Part shown: positions 7,633-16,029 of the stretch, in pieces
How the letters are laid out: every line of letters begins with the position of its first letter
How positions within the stretch are numbered: position 1 is the stretch's first letter
The notes under the pieces: model-generated
The model's database searches: none
Told to the model about the DNA's origin: nothing
Seen by the model: the letters and a program-made list of their open reading frames with translations, nothing else
Translations under genes and position numbers: made by a program
Assembly: GCF_002243645.1 (NCBI RefSeq)
Contig: NZ_CP017704.1
Span: 2,994,001 to 3,058,000, forward strand
DNA: 64,000 nucleotides
Source: Peribacillus simplex NBRC 15720 = DSM 1321
Lineage (GTDB): Bacteria; Bacillota; Bacilli; Bacillales; DSM-1321
Direction of reading: 5' to 3'

Positions 7633-9420
7633 ATGTCCAATCAAACTACAGATAACCTTATTAAAGGCGGAGCCTTTTTAGTAGAAGATATTACGTATGA
7701 TCAAGTGTTTACACCGGAAGATTATTCTGATGAGCATAAAATGATTGCCAAAACTGCCGAGGATTTCGTAGTGAATGAAATTCTGCCGCAGGTTGAACGT
7801 TTGGAAAACCATGAATTTGACCGTTCCGTTAAATTACTGAAGCATGCAGGTGAAATCGGTTTACTTGGTGCTGACGTTCCTGAGGAATACAGCGGATTGG
7901 GTCTTGATAAAATCAGTTCGGCATTGATTACGGAAAAAATGGCACTTGCAGGCGGCTTCGGAATTACGCATGGTGCACATGTAGGTATCGGATCTTTGCC
8001 GATCGTATTATTCGGGAATGAAGACCAAAAGAAAAAATACCTCCCATTACTTGCAACGGGTGAGAAGATTGCTGCGTATGCCTTAACGGAACCAAGCTCA
8101 GGTTCCGATGCCTTGGGAGCAAAAACGACAGCGAAATTGAATGCAGAGGGAACACACTATATCTTAAATGGTGAAAAACAATGGATTACAAATGCAGGCT
8201 TTGCAGATGTCTTCTGTGTATACGCCAAAATCGACGGCGAACAATTCTCCGCCTTCATTGTTGAGCGTGATTATAAAGGCGTATCAACTGGGGCTGAAGA
8301 GAAGAAAATGGGGATCAAAAGCTCATCTACTCGGACTTTAATCCTCGAAGATGTACATGTCCCAGTTGAAAACCTTTTGGGTGTAGCAGGAAAAGGGCAT
8401 GTCATCGCTTTCAATATCCTGAATATCGGCCGTTATAAATTAGGCGTCGGTGCTGTCGGCGGATCTAAACGTGCCCTTGAGATTACAGCTGCTTATACGA
8501 ATCAACGTCAACAGTTCAAAACGAAAATTTCCGATTTTAACTTGACGAAAGAAAAACTTGCAACAATGGCATCTAAAATTTATGCAGCAGAAAGCTCTGT
8601 ATACCGTACCGTTGGCCTTTATGATCAAAGACAAAGCAAATTGACGGATGAGCAAGTGAAAGATGGGAAATCAATGGCGGCTGCAATCGCTGAATATGCC
8701 ATTGAGTGTTCTTTGAATAAATTCTTCGCTTCCGAAGTATTGGATTATGTTACGGACGAAGGCGTACAGCTTCATGGCGGCTATGGTTTCATGCAGGAGT
8801 ATGAAATTGAAAAAGCATATCGTGATTCCCGTATTAACCGGATCTTTGAAGGTACAAATGAAATCAATCGATTGCTTGTCCCGGGAACTTTCCTGAAGAA
8901 AGCACTTAAAGGGGAATTGCCGCTTCTTCAAAAGGCTCAAGGCCTGCAAGAGGAATTAATGATGATGATGCCGGAAGAACCTGGCGATGAGCCATTGGCA
9001 CAAGAAAAAATGCTTGTTAGAAACGCTAAGAAAATCGGTATTTTGGCAGCTGGCCTTGCTGCGCAGAAATACGGCAAAAATCTTGATCAAGAACAAGAAA
9101 TCCTCTCCAACATTGCTGATATCGCATCCCTTGCCTATGCAGCGGAATCCGTGGTATTGCGTACGGAAAAAGCAATTGCAGTTAAAGGTCTGGAGAAGAA
9201 CAAACAAAAAGTGCTTTACACAGAAATCTTCGTTCAGGAAGCTTTCAATGAAATAGAACAGCATGCAAAGGAAACGTTAATTGCGGTGGAAACAGGCGAT
9301 ACTCTTCGCATCATGCTATCGTCGCTCCGCAAGCTGACAAGACACAATCCAATCAATGTCATTGCGAAAAAACGTGAAGCTTCCATCAAGGTAATCGAAG
9401 CGGAAAAATATGCTCTTTAA
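7633..9420 (+). CDS. fadE: Acyl-CoA dehydrogenase FadE
   Basis: A 595-residue FAD enzyme that oxidises acyl-CoA to trans-2-enoyl-CoA, the first beta-oxidation step. Typical acyl-CoA dehydrogenase marks are present: AYALTEPSSGSDA near residue 155, a KQWITNAGFADVF flavin-contact stretch near 180, and the LHGGYGFMQEYEIEKAYRDS / NRIFEGTNEINR block near 380-420. The C-terminal extension of about 170 residues beyond the classical fold is characteristic of the long FadE/YusJ and VLCAD-like forms. The ribosome site is AGGAGG 8 nt from the start. It ends in a strong hairpin, closing the fad operon. Confidence 0.94.
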   Translation: MSNQTTDNLIKGGAFLVEDITYDQVFTPEDYSDEHKMIAKTAEDFVVNEILPQVERLENHEFDRSVKLLKHAGEIGLLGADVPEEYSGLGLDKISSALITEKMALAGGFGITHGAHVGIGSLPIVLFGNEDQKKKYLPLLATGEKIAAYALTEPSSGSDALGAKTTAKLNAEGTHYILNGEKQWITNAGFADVFCVYAKIDGEQFSAFIVERDYKGVSTGAEEKKMGIKSSSTRTLILEDVHVPVENLLGVAGKGHVIAFNILNIGRYKLGVGAVGGSKRALEITAAYTNQRQQFKTKISDFNLTKEKLATMASKIYAAESSVYRTVGLYDQRQSKLTDEQVKDGKSMAAAIAEYAIECSLNKFFASEVLDYVTDEGVQLHGGYGFMQEYEIEKAYRDSRINRIFEGTNEINRLLVPGTFLKKALKGELPLLQKAQGLQEELMMMMPEEPGDEPLAQEKMLVRNAKKIGILAAGLAAQKYGKNLDQEQEILSNIADIASLAYAAESVVLRTEKAIAVKGLEKNKQKVLYTEIFVQEAFNEIEQHAKETLIAVETGDTLRIMLSSLRKLTRHNPINVIAKKREASIKVIEAEKYAL

Positions 9421-9440
9421 GCAATGAATCAGAATCTGTA

Positions 9441-9467
9441 AAGGGAATGCCGTAAAGGCATTCCCTT
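9441..9467 (+). terminator. Terminator of the fad operon
   Basis: Perfect 11-bp stem AAGGGAATGCC (9441-9451) / GGCATTCCCTT (9457-9467), loop GTAAA, 20 bp after the fadE stop. Confidence 0.8.
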
Positions 9468-9470
9468 CAG

Positions 9471-9625
9471 TTTGTAGGCAAAAGGGGTTCTATCTAATTT
9501 TTAAAACAAAGTAGATTGGAACTTTTTGCGAGACGCCTGTGGGAAAAGCGCGTCCAGGGTAGAGCGCCCGAAGAAAGCGAGTGCCTGGAGGCAACGTTCA
9601 GATTGTATAACCCCTTTATTTCCTT
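9471..9625 (+). repeat. Degenerate copy of a Bacillaceae GC-rich interspersed repeat
   Basis: A non-coding block sharing ordered motifs with the longer repeat at 16508-16690: GGTTCTATCT, AGATTGGAAC, GCGAGACGCCTG, GAAAGCGAGTGCC and AACGTTCA. Its outer parts are inverted (AAAGGGGTT at 9481-9489, AACCCCTTT at 9609-9617), so the unit can fold back on itself. The central part is shorter than in the other copy, implying an internal deletion. This style of repeat (CTCCTGCGGG...GGAAAGCGAG) is scattered between genes in many Bacillaceae; its function is unknown. Confidence 0.7.
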
Positions 9626-9709
9626 TGATGAAATCGCGTTGGAAATTCAAAAGACATTTCATTGTATTGCGTGCTGAAAACGGGTATTCTATTGATAGGT
9701 GGTGAAATG

Positions 9710-10066
9710 ATGGGCTTAACATTATATTGGTACCCAAAATGCGGCACATGCCGTAATGCGAAGAAGTGGCTGGATAATCATGAACTGCAGTATGAAGCGA
9801 TCCATATAGCGGAAAATCCGCCTTCGCGAACTGAAATAGAACAACTATATAAAATCAGTAATTTGGAATTGAAGAAGTTTTTCAATACTAGCGGTCAAAA
9901 ATATCGGGAGCTGGGCTTAAAGGATAAGCTGAAAGAAGCTTCTGAAGCAGAGATGCTTGATATATTGTCCACAGATGGCATGCTTCTGAAAAGGCCGATT
10001 GTTACGGATGGCACCAAAGTGACGGTAGGTTTCAAAGAAGAGCAATTCGAACAGGTTTGGAACTAA
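9710..10066 (+). CDS. yusI: ArsC/Spx-family thioredoxin-fold protein (YusI-like)
   Basis: A 118-residue protein of the ArsC/Spx family with a redox CxxC-type motif at the N-terminus (WYPKCGTCRNAKKWL, cysteines near residues 10 and 13) and the C-terminal MLLKRPIVTDG signature. Arsenate reductase activity is not certain: many family members are regulators or of unknown role, and no arsenic genes are nearby. ATG 9710 is preferred because it lies 7 nt after AGGTGG and gives the family's usual length; ATG 9707 is the alternative. It lies between fadE and gcvH, as in B. subtilis. Confidence 0.85.
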   Translation: MGLTLYWYPKCGTCRNAKKWLDNHELQYEAIHIAENPPSRTEIEQLYKISNLELKKFFNTSGQKYRELGLKDKLKEASEAEMLDILSTDGMLLKRPIVTDGTKVTVGFKEEQFEQVWN

Positions 10067-10093
10067 AATTTCACAAAATATTTGGTTAATTCC

Positions 10094-10122
10094 TTACTTA
10101 AACAAACAATCTACCTTATAAT
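10094..10122 (+). promoter_or_regulatory. Sigma-A-like promoter for gcvH
   Basis: TTACTT at 10094-10099, a 17-nt spacer and consensus TATAAT at 10117-10122, 40 bp before the gcvH start. Confidence 0.6.
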
Positions 10123-10161
10123 GGTATAGATAAAATAAGCTGTACATATGGAGGGTTAATA

Positions 10162-10545
10162 ATGACAACAACACCAAAAGAACTTCGTTACACTAAAGAA
10201 CATGAATGGGTCAAAACGGAAGATGGAACAGTGCGCATTGGAATTACAGCTTTCGCACAATCCGAGCTTGGGGACATCGTATTCGTTGAGCTTCCGGAAA
10301 TCGGCGATGAATTGAAAGCGAACGAACCATTTGGAAGCGTTGAATCCGTTAAGACCGTTTCTGAGCTTTATGCTCCTATCAGTGGCAAGGTTGTAGAAGT
10401 AAACGAAGATTTAAGTGACAACCCTGAATATGTAAATGAGTCTCCTTATGAAAAGGCATGGATGGTCGTGCTTGAACCATCTAATAGCAGTGATATTGAA
10501 AACCTGATGAGTGCTGAAGAATATGAGAGTTTAATCAACGGTTAA
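10162..10545 (+). CDS. gcvH: Glycine cleavage system H protein
   Basis: A 127-residue lipoyl carrier that shuttles the aminomethyl group between the P, T and L proteins of the glycine cleavage system. In Bacillus it also acts as the lipoyl relay for other lipoyl-dependent complexes. The lipoylation site is the lysine in [12 protein letters not shown] (K64), inside a conserved [11 protein letters not shown] sandwich fold. It is a stand-alone gene with its own promoter and an AGGAGG-like site (TGGAGGG); P and T proteins are not in the window. LipA, which makes the cofactor, is encoded at 29.7 kb. Confidence 0.96.
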   Translation: MTTTPKELRYTKEHEWVKTEDGTVRIGITAFAQSELGDIVFVELPEIGDELKANEPFGSVESVKTVSELYAPISGKVVEVNEDLSDNPEYVNESPYEKAWMVVLEPSNSSDIENLMSAEEYESLING

Positions 10546-10636
10546 AAAAGAAGGAGAGGGGGACTGAAAAGGCCTGCTCTCTTTTCATTTTGTACAGTGG
10601 CAGTTGCGCACATAATTCGTGAGATGGAGTGATGAC

Positions 10637-11002
10637 ATGGAGTGGGGCGAATTCGATAAAGTGATCATTGTAGAAGGCAGTTCCGATAGAAGAAAAGTTG
10701 CCTCCGTTTTAAATGAAGATGTGGAAATAAGATGTACGAATGGAACCATATCATTAACTAAGCTGGATGAATTAGTGGATGAATTGATGGACCGTGATGT
10801 TTATCTCCTTTTTGACGCAGATGAATCAGGAGAAAAGCTGCGAAAGCAATTCCGAAGGGAAATGCCGGAAGCGAACCACCTGTATATTAATAAAATGTAC
10901 AAAGAAGTGGAAAGCTCACCAGAACATCATATCGCAACTGTGCTTATATCTGCCAATATGAATGTGAAAATGAAATTTTTAAGTCAAAGGGTGAACGACT
11001 AA
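10637..11002 (+). CDS. yusF: Small Toprim-domain protein (YusF-like)
   Basis: A 121-residue protein consisting essentially of one Toprim fold: the IIVEGSSDRRKV strand-loop near residue 10 carries the conserved Glu, and LLFDADESGEKLRKQ near 55 has the DxD-type metal-binding motif. Toprim domains occur in primases, topoisomerases, OLD nucleases and RNase M5; here no other domain is present. The ATG at 10637 is chosen because GGAGTGAT precedes it. Its stop lies 3 bp before yusE, so the two are translationally linked. The biochemical role is unknown. Confidence 0.8.
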   Translation: MEWGEFDKVIIVEGSSDRRKVASVLNEDVEIRCTNGTISLTKLDELVDELMDRDVYLLFDADESGEKLRKQFRREMPEANHLYINKMYKEVESSPEHHIATVLISANMNVKMKFLSQRVND

Positions 11003-11005
11003 TTG

Positions 11006-11314
11006 ATGCAGGAATGGAAAGAAGAAGAGTGTAAGCTTGCTGTTGAAAATGGGGAAACCTTTTGCTTATATTTATATACGCCTTTATGCGGCACCTGTCA
11101 GGTTGCCTCCAAGATGCTGACGATATCCTTGGAGCTTTTCCCGGAATTGAAGGCAGGCAAAATGAATATGAACTATATCCAAGGAATTGCCGAATCATAT
11201 GAAATCGAAAGTGTTCCATGTTTATTGCTTTTCAAAGAAGGACAGCTGCACAAAAAAATATATGCCTTTCAATCCGTTCCCTATTTGTACGGATTGCTTA
11301 AGGAAATCAGCTAA
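11006..11314 (+). CDS. yusE: Thioredoxin-like protein (YusE-like)
   Basis: A 102-residue thioredoxin-fold protein with a CGTC active site in LYTPLCGTCQVASKM and the cis-proline strand SVPCLLLFKEG. The CxxC is intact, so it should be redox-active, but the intervening residues differ from classical thioredoxin CGPC. No signal peptide: cytoplasmic. It follows yusF with 3 bp between genes. ATG 11006 is used; an in-frame TTG at 11003 also exists. A strong terminator overlaps its stop. Confidence 0.85.
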   Translation: MQEWKEEECKLAVENGETFCLYLYTPLCGTCQVASKMLTISLELFPELKAGKMNMNYIQGIAESYEIESVPCLLLFKEGQLHKKIYAFQSVPYLYGLLKEIS

Positions 11315-11344
11315 GAAACCAATCAGAACAGTGGTTGGTTTCTT
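11313..11344 (+). terminator. Terminator after yusE
   Basis: AAGAAACCAA (11313-11322) pairs perfectly with TTGGTTTCTT (11335-11344); the 5' arm includes the last base pair of the yusE stop. Confidence 0.7.
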
Positions 11345-11401
11345 TGTTGCGGAGATTTGAATGCGAGATTGAAATTAAACAAAGAATATTCTAACAATTC
11401 A

Positions 11402-11430
11402 TTGACTGATTTATTCTAAAATGCTATATT
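11402..11430 (+). promoter_or_regulatory. Sigma-A promoter of the metY S-box unit
   Basis: TTGACT at 11402-11407, a 17-nt spacer and TATATT at 11425-11430, placing transcription start about 25 bp before the riboswitch aptamer. Confidence 0.75.
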
Positions 11431-11458
11431 TTGAATTAAGTAACGGCAGAATTTAATA

Positions 11459-11604
11459 GTTCTTATCAAGAGTGGCGGAGGGACTGGCCCGACGAAGCCC
11501 GGCAACCGGTATAAATTTATATACGGTGCTAATTCCAGCAGAGTGTTGGCTCTGGTAGATGAGGTGTGTTCTTGAAACCTCTTCTTATTGAAGTGGTTTT
11601 TTTG
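11459..11604 (+). promoter_or_regulatory. SAM riboswitch (S box) controlling metY
   Basis: Classical S-box order: CTTATCAAGAG, GGCGGAGGGACTGGCCC, GAAGCCCGGCAACC, GGTGCTAATTCCAGC and a GATGAG-type 3' strand, followed by a terminator hairpin (AACCTCTTC / GAAGTGGTT plus a run of T, ending about 11604). S-adenosylmethionine binding stabilises the aptamer and lets the terminator form, shutting off metY when methionine is plentiful. Confidence 0.95.
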
Positions 11605-11666
11605 TTTATAAAAGGCCAGATTTCATATAATTCTAACTAAATCCATAGAAAAAGAGGAGAAAACAT

Positions 11667-12977
11667 ATGTTAGAGAAAAAGTTGCGTTTCGAAACATTGA
11701 GTGTTCATGGCGGTCTGCAAACTGATGAAACAGGTGCCCGTGCAGTTCCTATCTACCAAAGCAATGCATACTTGTTCAAAGACACCGACCATGCAGCGAA
11801 TTTATTTGGCCTAAAGGAGAATGGATATATATATACACGACTCCATAATCCCACGGTAAGCGTTTTTGAGGAAAGAATGGCCTTATTGGAAGGCGGTATC
11901 GGTGGATTGGCAGCATCAAGCGGAATGGCTGCCATCTCACTTTCAATCCTGAATATTGCCGCTGCAGGGGATGAGATTGTTTCAGCCTCTACATTATATG
12001 GCGGTACGTATAACCTTTTTGAAAATACTCTTCCTAAATATGGAATAAAAGTGAAGTTCGTTTCTCCCGATGACCCTGAAAATTTCAAAAGGGCAATTAC
12101 GCCAAGAACTAAAGCCATTTTTGCTGAAACGATCGGAAATCCAAGTTTGAGGGTGCTCGATATTGAAGCGGTAGCGGAAATCGCCCATGATGCAGGCATA
12201 CCTTTAATCATTGATAATACCTTCGCGACACCATATCTATGCAGACCAATTGATTTTGGAGCGGATATTGTCATCCATTCTGCTACAAAATGGCTTCTGG
12301 GAAATGGAACGACGCTGGGCGGTGTCATCGTGGATGGAGGGAAGTTCGATTGGAACTCGCCAAACTACCCTGGCTTCACGGAGCCTGACCCAAGTTACGA
12401 TGGTCTGGTATACGCCGAGGCAATTGGACCTGCCGCATTCATAACGAAAGCCCGAGTCCAGTTACTTCGTGATTTAGGCCCTGCGCTAAGTGCCCAAAGT
12501 GCATTCCAGTTTACGCTTGGACTTGAAACGCTGCATGTAAGGATGAAAGAACATATATCAAACACCAAGTCTGTCATTAAGTATTTAAAAAACCACCCTG
12601 CCGTGACCTGGGTTTCACATCCTGGTGATGAGGATCATCCCGATAAAGCCCTTGCGGATAAATATTTGCCAAAGGGAGCTGGATCGGTCGTTACATTTGG
12701 AATTCAAGGTAATCGCGAAGCTGGGGCAAAACTTATCAATTCGGTGGAATTATGGTCCCATGTAGCGAATGTAGGGGATGCGAAGAGCTTGATCATTCAC
12801 CCAGCCAGTACGACCCATCAACAATTGAATGAGGCGGGGCTTGCGAAAGCGGGTGTGAGTGCTGATCAAGTCCGTTTATCCATTGGGATTGAAAATGTAG
12901 CCGATTTAATAGAAGATTTGGAGCAGGCCATTGAAAAAGCGACGAATATCGTCTCCTTGTCTTCCAAAACGGTTTAA
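11667..12977 (+). CDS. metY: O-acetylhomoserine sulfhydrylase (MetY type)
   Basis: A 436-residue PLP enzyme of the Cys/Met metabolism family. The length and LHNPTVSVFEERMALLEGG segment fit O-acetylhomoserine aminocarboxypropyltransferase, which makes homocysteine directly from O-acetylhomoserine and sulfide. The PLP lysine is in IHSATKWL (K208), and YTR-L/NPT contacts lie near residues 56-63. It lies directly under an S-box riboswitch, consistent with methionine biosynthesis. The ribosome site is GAGGAG 8 nt from the ATG. The homologue in some bacilli uses other sulfur donors, so substrate is inferred from family. Confidence 0.9.
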   Translation: MLEKKLRFETLSVHGGLQTDETGARAVPIYQSNAYLFKDTDHAANLFGLKENGYIYTRLHNPTVSVFEERMALLEGGIGGLAASSGMAAISLSILNIAAAGDEIVSASTLYGGTYNLFENTLPKYGIKVKFVSPDDPENFKRAITPRTKAIFAETIGNPSLRVLDIEAVAEIAHDAGIPLIIDNTFATPYLCRPIDFGADIVIHSATKWLLGNGTTLGGVIVDGGKFDWNSPNYPGFTEPDPSYDGLVYAEAIGPAAFITKARVQLLRDLGPALSAQSAFQFTLGLETLHVRMKEHISNTKSVIKYLKNHPAVTWVSHPGDEDHPDKALADKYLPKGAGSVVTFGIQGNREAGAKLINSVELWSHVANVGDAKSLIIHPASTTHQQLNEAGLAKAGVSADQVRLSIGIENVADLIEDLEQAIEKATNIVSLSSKTV

Positions 12978-13017
12978 GCAAAGTTCCTGTTCATTCTTGT
13001 ACTAGAAATAATATACA

Positions 13018-13046
13018 TTGCGCTCCTTTTTTATCTATGATAAAAT
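13018..13046 (+). promoter_or_regulatory. Candidate promoter of the metNPQ S-box unit
   Basis: TTGCGC at 13018-13023, a 17-nt spacer and TAAAAT at 13041-13046, about 48 bp before the aptamer. This is farther than in the metY unit, so a promoter nearer the aptamer cannot be excluded. Confidence 0.4.
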
Positions 13047-13093
13047 TTCACCATACTAAAGAACTTAATGATGTACAAAATATTCTATATATT

Positions 13094-13257
13094 AGCTCTT
13101 ATCAAGAGAGGTGGAGGGATGTGCCCGATGAAACCCGGCAACCGACAAGGAGATTTCCTTGGAAAGGTGCCAATTCACACAAAGTTTAATCACTTTGGAA
13201 GATGAGAGGAAGGCCTGTTTCTTCACCTGCCTTTCTGCTCATGCAGAAAGGTTTTTT
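13094..13257 (+). promoter_or_regulatory. SAM riboswitch (S box) controlling metNPQ
   Basis: A second full S box: CTCTTATCAAGAGAGG, GGAGGGATGTGCCCGATG, AAACCCGGCAACC, GGTGCCAATTC and a GATGAGAG strand. It ends in a terminator with a perfect 9-bp stem CCTTTCTGC (13230-13238) / GCAGAAAGG (13243-13251) and six T. It should repress the methionine importer when S-adenosylmethionine is high. Confidence 0.95.
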
Positions 13258-13375
13258 CTATTTTAATTGGGGAAAACTTTTGTATGAACAGAAAAAATGG
13301 TAGTGGAAACAAATTAATAATGTAGAGAAATTAACTAAGTTCATAGGTTTTATTGGATAAAAGAGGTGAGGATTA

Positions 13376-14410
13376 ATGATTACATTGACGAAAGTCAGTA
13401 AACTGTTCCGTACAGGAAAAGGAAACAGTGAGACGATCAAGGCTGTAAATAATGTGAATGTTGAAATAAATAAAGGCGAGATTTTCGGTATCATCGGTTA
13501 CAGTGGTGCGGGGAAAAGTACTTTGATCAGAATGCTCAATGGATTGGAAACACCCACAGAGGGATCCGTTGTGGTGGCTGAGAAGGAAATTTCAAAAATT
13601 AAAGGGGCTCAGCTCCGTAAGGCCCGTCAAGAAATCAGCATGATTTTCCAGCATTTCAATTTATTATGGTCAAGGACCGTTCAGGAGAATATTTCTTTCC
13701 CATTGGAAATTGCAGGAGTTTCTAAAACTGAACGAACCAAGCGTGTGAACGAATTGATCAAGTTAGTCGGACTGGAAGGCAGGGAAAAGGCCTATCCTTC
13801 ACAATTAAGCGGAGGGCAGAAGCAAAGGGTGGGGATAGCCAGGGCTCTGGCAAATGATCCTAAAGTGCTGCTTTGTGATGAAGCGACTTCTGCATTGGAT
13901 CCACAGACTACCGACTCAATACTCGAATTGCTTGTTGACATCAATCAGCGCCTGGGATTGACGATCGTTTTGATAACACATGAAATGCATGTAATACGTA
14001 AAATCTGTCATCGCGTCGCAGTGATGGAAAGCGGGCAAGTTGTTGAACAGGGTCCTGTCCTTGATGTTTTCAAGAATCCTAAAGAACAAATGACGAAGCG
14101 TTTCGTGCAACAAGTAACGGAACCAGAAGAAACGAAAGAAACGATGGACCATTTGCTCGAACGCTATCCTGCAGGCAAAGTGATTCAATTGACCTTTGTA
14201 GGTGATCATGCAGAAAGCCCGTTGATCACCAAGCTTGTACGTAACTTCGAGTTGGATGTCAATATCGTTCAAGGTAAGATATCCCAAACAAGAAGCGGTT
14301 CATATGGAACATTGTTTATCCATCTTGATGGCACAGAGGATGAAATGCTCCGCGCAATCGAATTCATTAAAGCACAGCAGGTAGGCGTGGAGGTGATTAC
14401 TCATGCTTGA
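13376..14410 (+). CDS. metN: Methionine ABC transporter ATP-binding protein MetN
   Basis: A 344-residue ATPase of the MetNPQ methionine importer. Walker A is GYSGAGKST (residues 41-49), the signature is SQLSGGQKQR near 145 and Walker B is VLLCDEATSALD near 165. The C-terminal region of about 80 residues is the NIL domain, which in this family binds methionine and inhibits transport when the cell is replete. The ribosome site is AGAGGTGAGG. It overlaps metP by 8 bp and lies under an S box. Confidence 0.95.
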   Translation: MITLTKVSKLFRTGKGNSETIKAVNNVNVEINKGEIFGIIGYSGAGKSTLIRMLNGLETPTEGSVVVAEKEISKIKGAQLRKARQEISMIFQHFNLLWSRTVQENISFPLEIAGVSKTERTKRVNELIKLVGLEGREKAYPSQLSGGQKQRVGIARALANDPKVLLCDEATSALDPQTTDSILELLVDINQRLGLTIVLITHEMHVIRKICHRVAVMESGQVVEQGPVLDVFKNPKEQMTKRFVQQVTEPEETKETMDHLLERYPAGKVIQLTFVGDHAESPLITKLVRNFELDVNIVQGKISQTRSGSYGTLFIHLDGTEDEMLRAIEFIKAQQVGVEVITHA

Positions 14411-15071
14411 AGAATTATTGCCGAATATTGATTGGGAAGACATTATTGAAGCAACGAAAGAAACGCTTTACATGACAAGCATCTCTGTAGTAGCAACCTT
14501 TTTTATAGGCATAATATTAGGATTGATCCTGTTCCTGACAGGGAAGGGTAATATGTGGGAAAACCGGGCAGTCAACGGGATCATGAGTGCTGTCGTTAAT
14601 ATATTCCGTTCCATTCCATTTCTTATTTTGATCGTGCTGCTCATTCCTTTCACTAAAGCGCTTGTCGGTTCCATGATCGGAGAGAACGCTGCACTGCCGG
14701 CACTTATTATCGGTGCGGCCCCATTTTATGCGCGTATGGTTGAAATCGGCCTTCGTGAAATCGATAAAGGTGTAATTGAAGCCGCTAAATCGATGGGGGC
14801 AAAAACGAGCACGATCATTTGGAAGGTCCTTCTTCCAGAGTCGATGCCTGCCCTTATTTCCGGGATTACGGTAACGTCGATTGCATTGGTTGGATATACC
14901 GCAATGGCCGGGGTCATCGGCGCAGGCGGGCTTGGTAATCTAGCCTATTTGGACGGCTATCAAAGAAATCAAAATGACGTTACGCTTGTAGCGACTATCG
15001 TTATTCTAATTATCGTCTTCATAATTCAAATTATTGGAGATGTGATTACATCTAAATTGGACAAAAGATAA
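14403..15071 (+). CDS. metP: Methionine ABC transporter permease MetP
   Basis: A 222-residue inner-membrane permease with five or so hydrophobic segments. The EAA loop that docks the ATPase is visible as EAAKSMGAKTSTIIWKVLLP near residue 125, matching the MetI/MetP family. It starts inside the end of metN (8-bp overlap) and ends 15 bp before metQ. It imports D- and L-methionine, with MetN as motor and MetQ as binding lipoprotein. Confidence 0.95.
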   Translation: MLEELLPNIDWEDIIEATKETLYMTSISVVATFFIGIILGLILFLTGKGNMWENRAVNGIMSAVVNIFRSIPFLILIVLLIPFTKALVGSMIGENAALPALIIGAAPFYARMVEIGLREIDKGVIEAAKSMGAKTSTIIWKVLLPESMPALISGITVTSIALVGYTAMAGVIGAGGLGNLAYLDGYQRNQNDVTLVATIVILIIVFIIQIIGDVITSKLDKR

Positions 15072-15086
15072 AGGGAGATGAATAGG

Positions 15087-15923
15087 ATGAAAAAGTTTTT
15101 AGGATTTGCATTAATTTTAGTGTTATCTTTCGCTTTGGCTGCTTGTGGAAGTGAAAAGGATAAAAGCGGCAGCGATACGGAAAAAGAATTGAAGAAATTA
15201 GTTGTAGGGGCATCCAATGTTCCGCATGCTGAAATCCTTGAGGAAGCTAAGCCGCTTCTTAAAGAAAAAGGAATCGAATTGGAAATCGAAACATTCCAGG
15301 ACTATGTTTTACCGAATAAGGCGTTGAATGATAAGGAATTGGATGCTAACTACTTTCAACACATTCCATATTTAGAGGGGCAAATTAAAGAAAATGGATA
15401 TGACTTCGTTAATGCTGGCGGAATTCATATCGAGCCGATTGCTCTATATTCACAAAAGTATAAAAGCATTGATAAACTTCCGGAAGGCGCAACAATTATT
15501 ATGAGCAGCTCTGTTGCTGACCACGGACGTGCGTTATCTCTATTAGAAAAAAATGGCCTGATTACATTAAAAGAAGGCATCGATAAAACGACAGCTACAA
15601 CTAAAGACATCGTTGAAAATAAGAAAAACCTTAAATTCGATGCTGATTATGAAGCGGCCCTGCTTCCTAAAATATATGAAAGCGGCGAAGGCGATGCCGT
15701 CCTGATCAACTCCAACTATGCGATTGACGCTGGATTGAATCCGCTTGAAGATTCGATTGCAATTGAAGATTCGGAATCACCATATGTTAACGTTATTGCT
15801 GTAAACAAAGGTGATGAAAATAAAGAAGAAATCAAAACGCTAGTAGAAGTATTACATTCTAAAGAAATTCAAGATTTTATTCTAAAGGAATACAAAGGTG
15901 CAGTTGTACCGGCGGATAAATAA
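15087..15923 (+). CDS. metQ: Methionine-binding lipoprotein MetQ
   Basis: A 278-residue NlpA-family lipoprotein anchored outside the membrane. The signal peptide ends in the lipobox LALAAC with the acylated Cys at about residue 20, followed by a Ser/Lys/Asp-rich linker. The binding domain begins KKLVVGASNVPHAEIL. ATG 15087 is chosen because it lies 9 nt after AAGGGAG; ATG 15078 would abut that site. It is last in metNPQ and is followed by hairpins. Confidence 0.95.
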   Translation: MKKFLGFALILVLSFALAACGSEKDKSGSDTEKELKKLVVGASNVPHAEILEEAKPLLKEKGIELEIETFQDYVLPNKALNDKELDANYFQHIPYLEGQIKENGYDFVNAGGIHIEPIALYSQKYKSIDKLPEGATIIMSSSVADHGRALSLLEKNGLITLKEGIDKTTATTKDIVENKKNLKFDADYEAALLPKIYESGEGDAVLINSNYAIDAGLNPLEDSIAIEDSESPYVNVIAVNKGDENKEEIKTLVEVLHSKEIQDFILKEYKGAVVPADK

Positions 15924-15933
15924 TTCAAGGATA

Positions 15934-15956
15934 GCGGCCTGATTTAATTCAGGTCG
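15934..15956 (+). repeat. First copy of a 23-bp hairpin sequence flanking the accessory scar
   Basis: An imperfect palindrome (CGGCCTGA ... TCAGGTCG) identical over 23 bp to 16746-16768. Only the second copy is followed by a T-run, so the second copy looks like the original metQ terminator tail. The two copies bracket the transposase remnant and the GC-rich repeat. Confidence 0.8.
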
Positions 15957-15969
15957 CAGTTTGTAGACA

Positions 15970-16005
15970 AAAAGGTTTCGGAATAGTCTCATTCCGAAAC
16001 CTTTT
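15970..16005 (+). terminator. Strong hairpin downstream of metQ
   Basis: A 14-bp perfect stem AAAGGTTTCGGAAT (15971-15984) / complement (15991-16004), extendable by one A-T pair, 6-nt loop and a T-rich tail. It is likely a functional terminator for metNPQ in the present arrangement. Confidence 0.75.
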
Positions 16006-16029
16006 TGATTTTATTGGATTTGAGGCAGT

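Noticed and set aside
11753..12328. A 191-codon minus-strand frame inside metY
   Set aside because: It is fully antisense to the PLP enzyme, with no ribosome site or recognisable domain.
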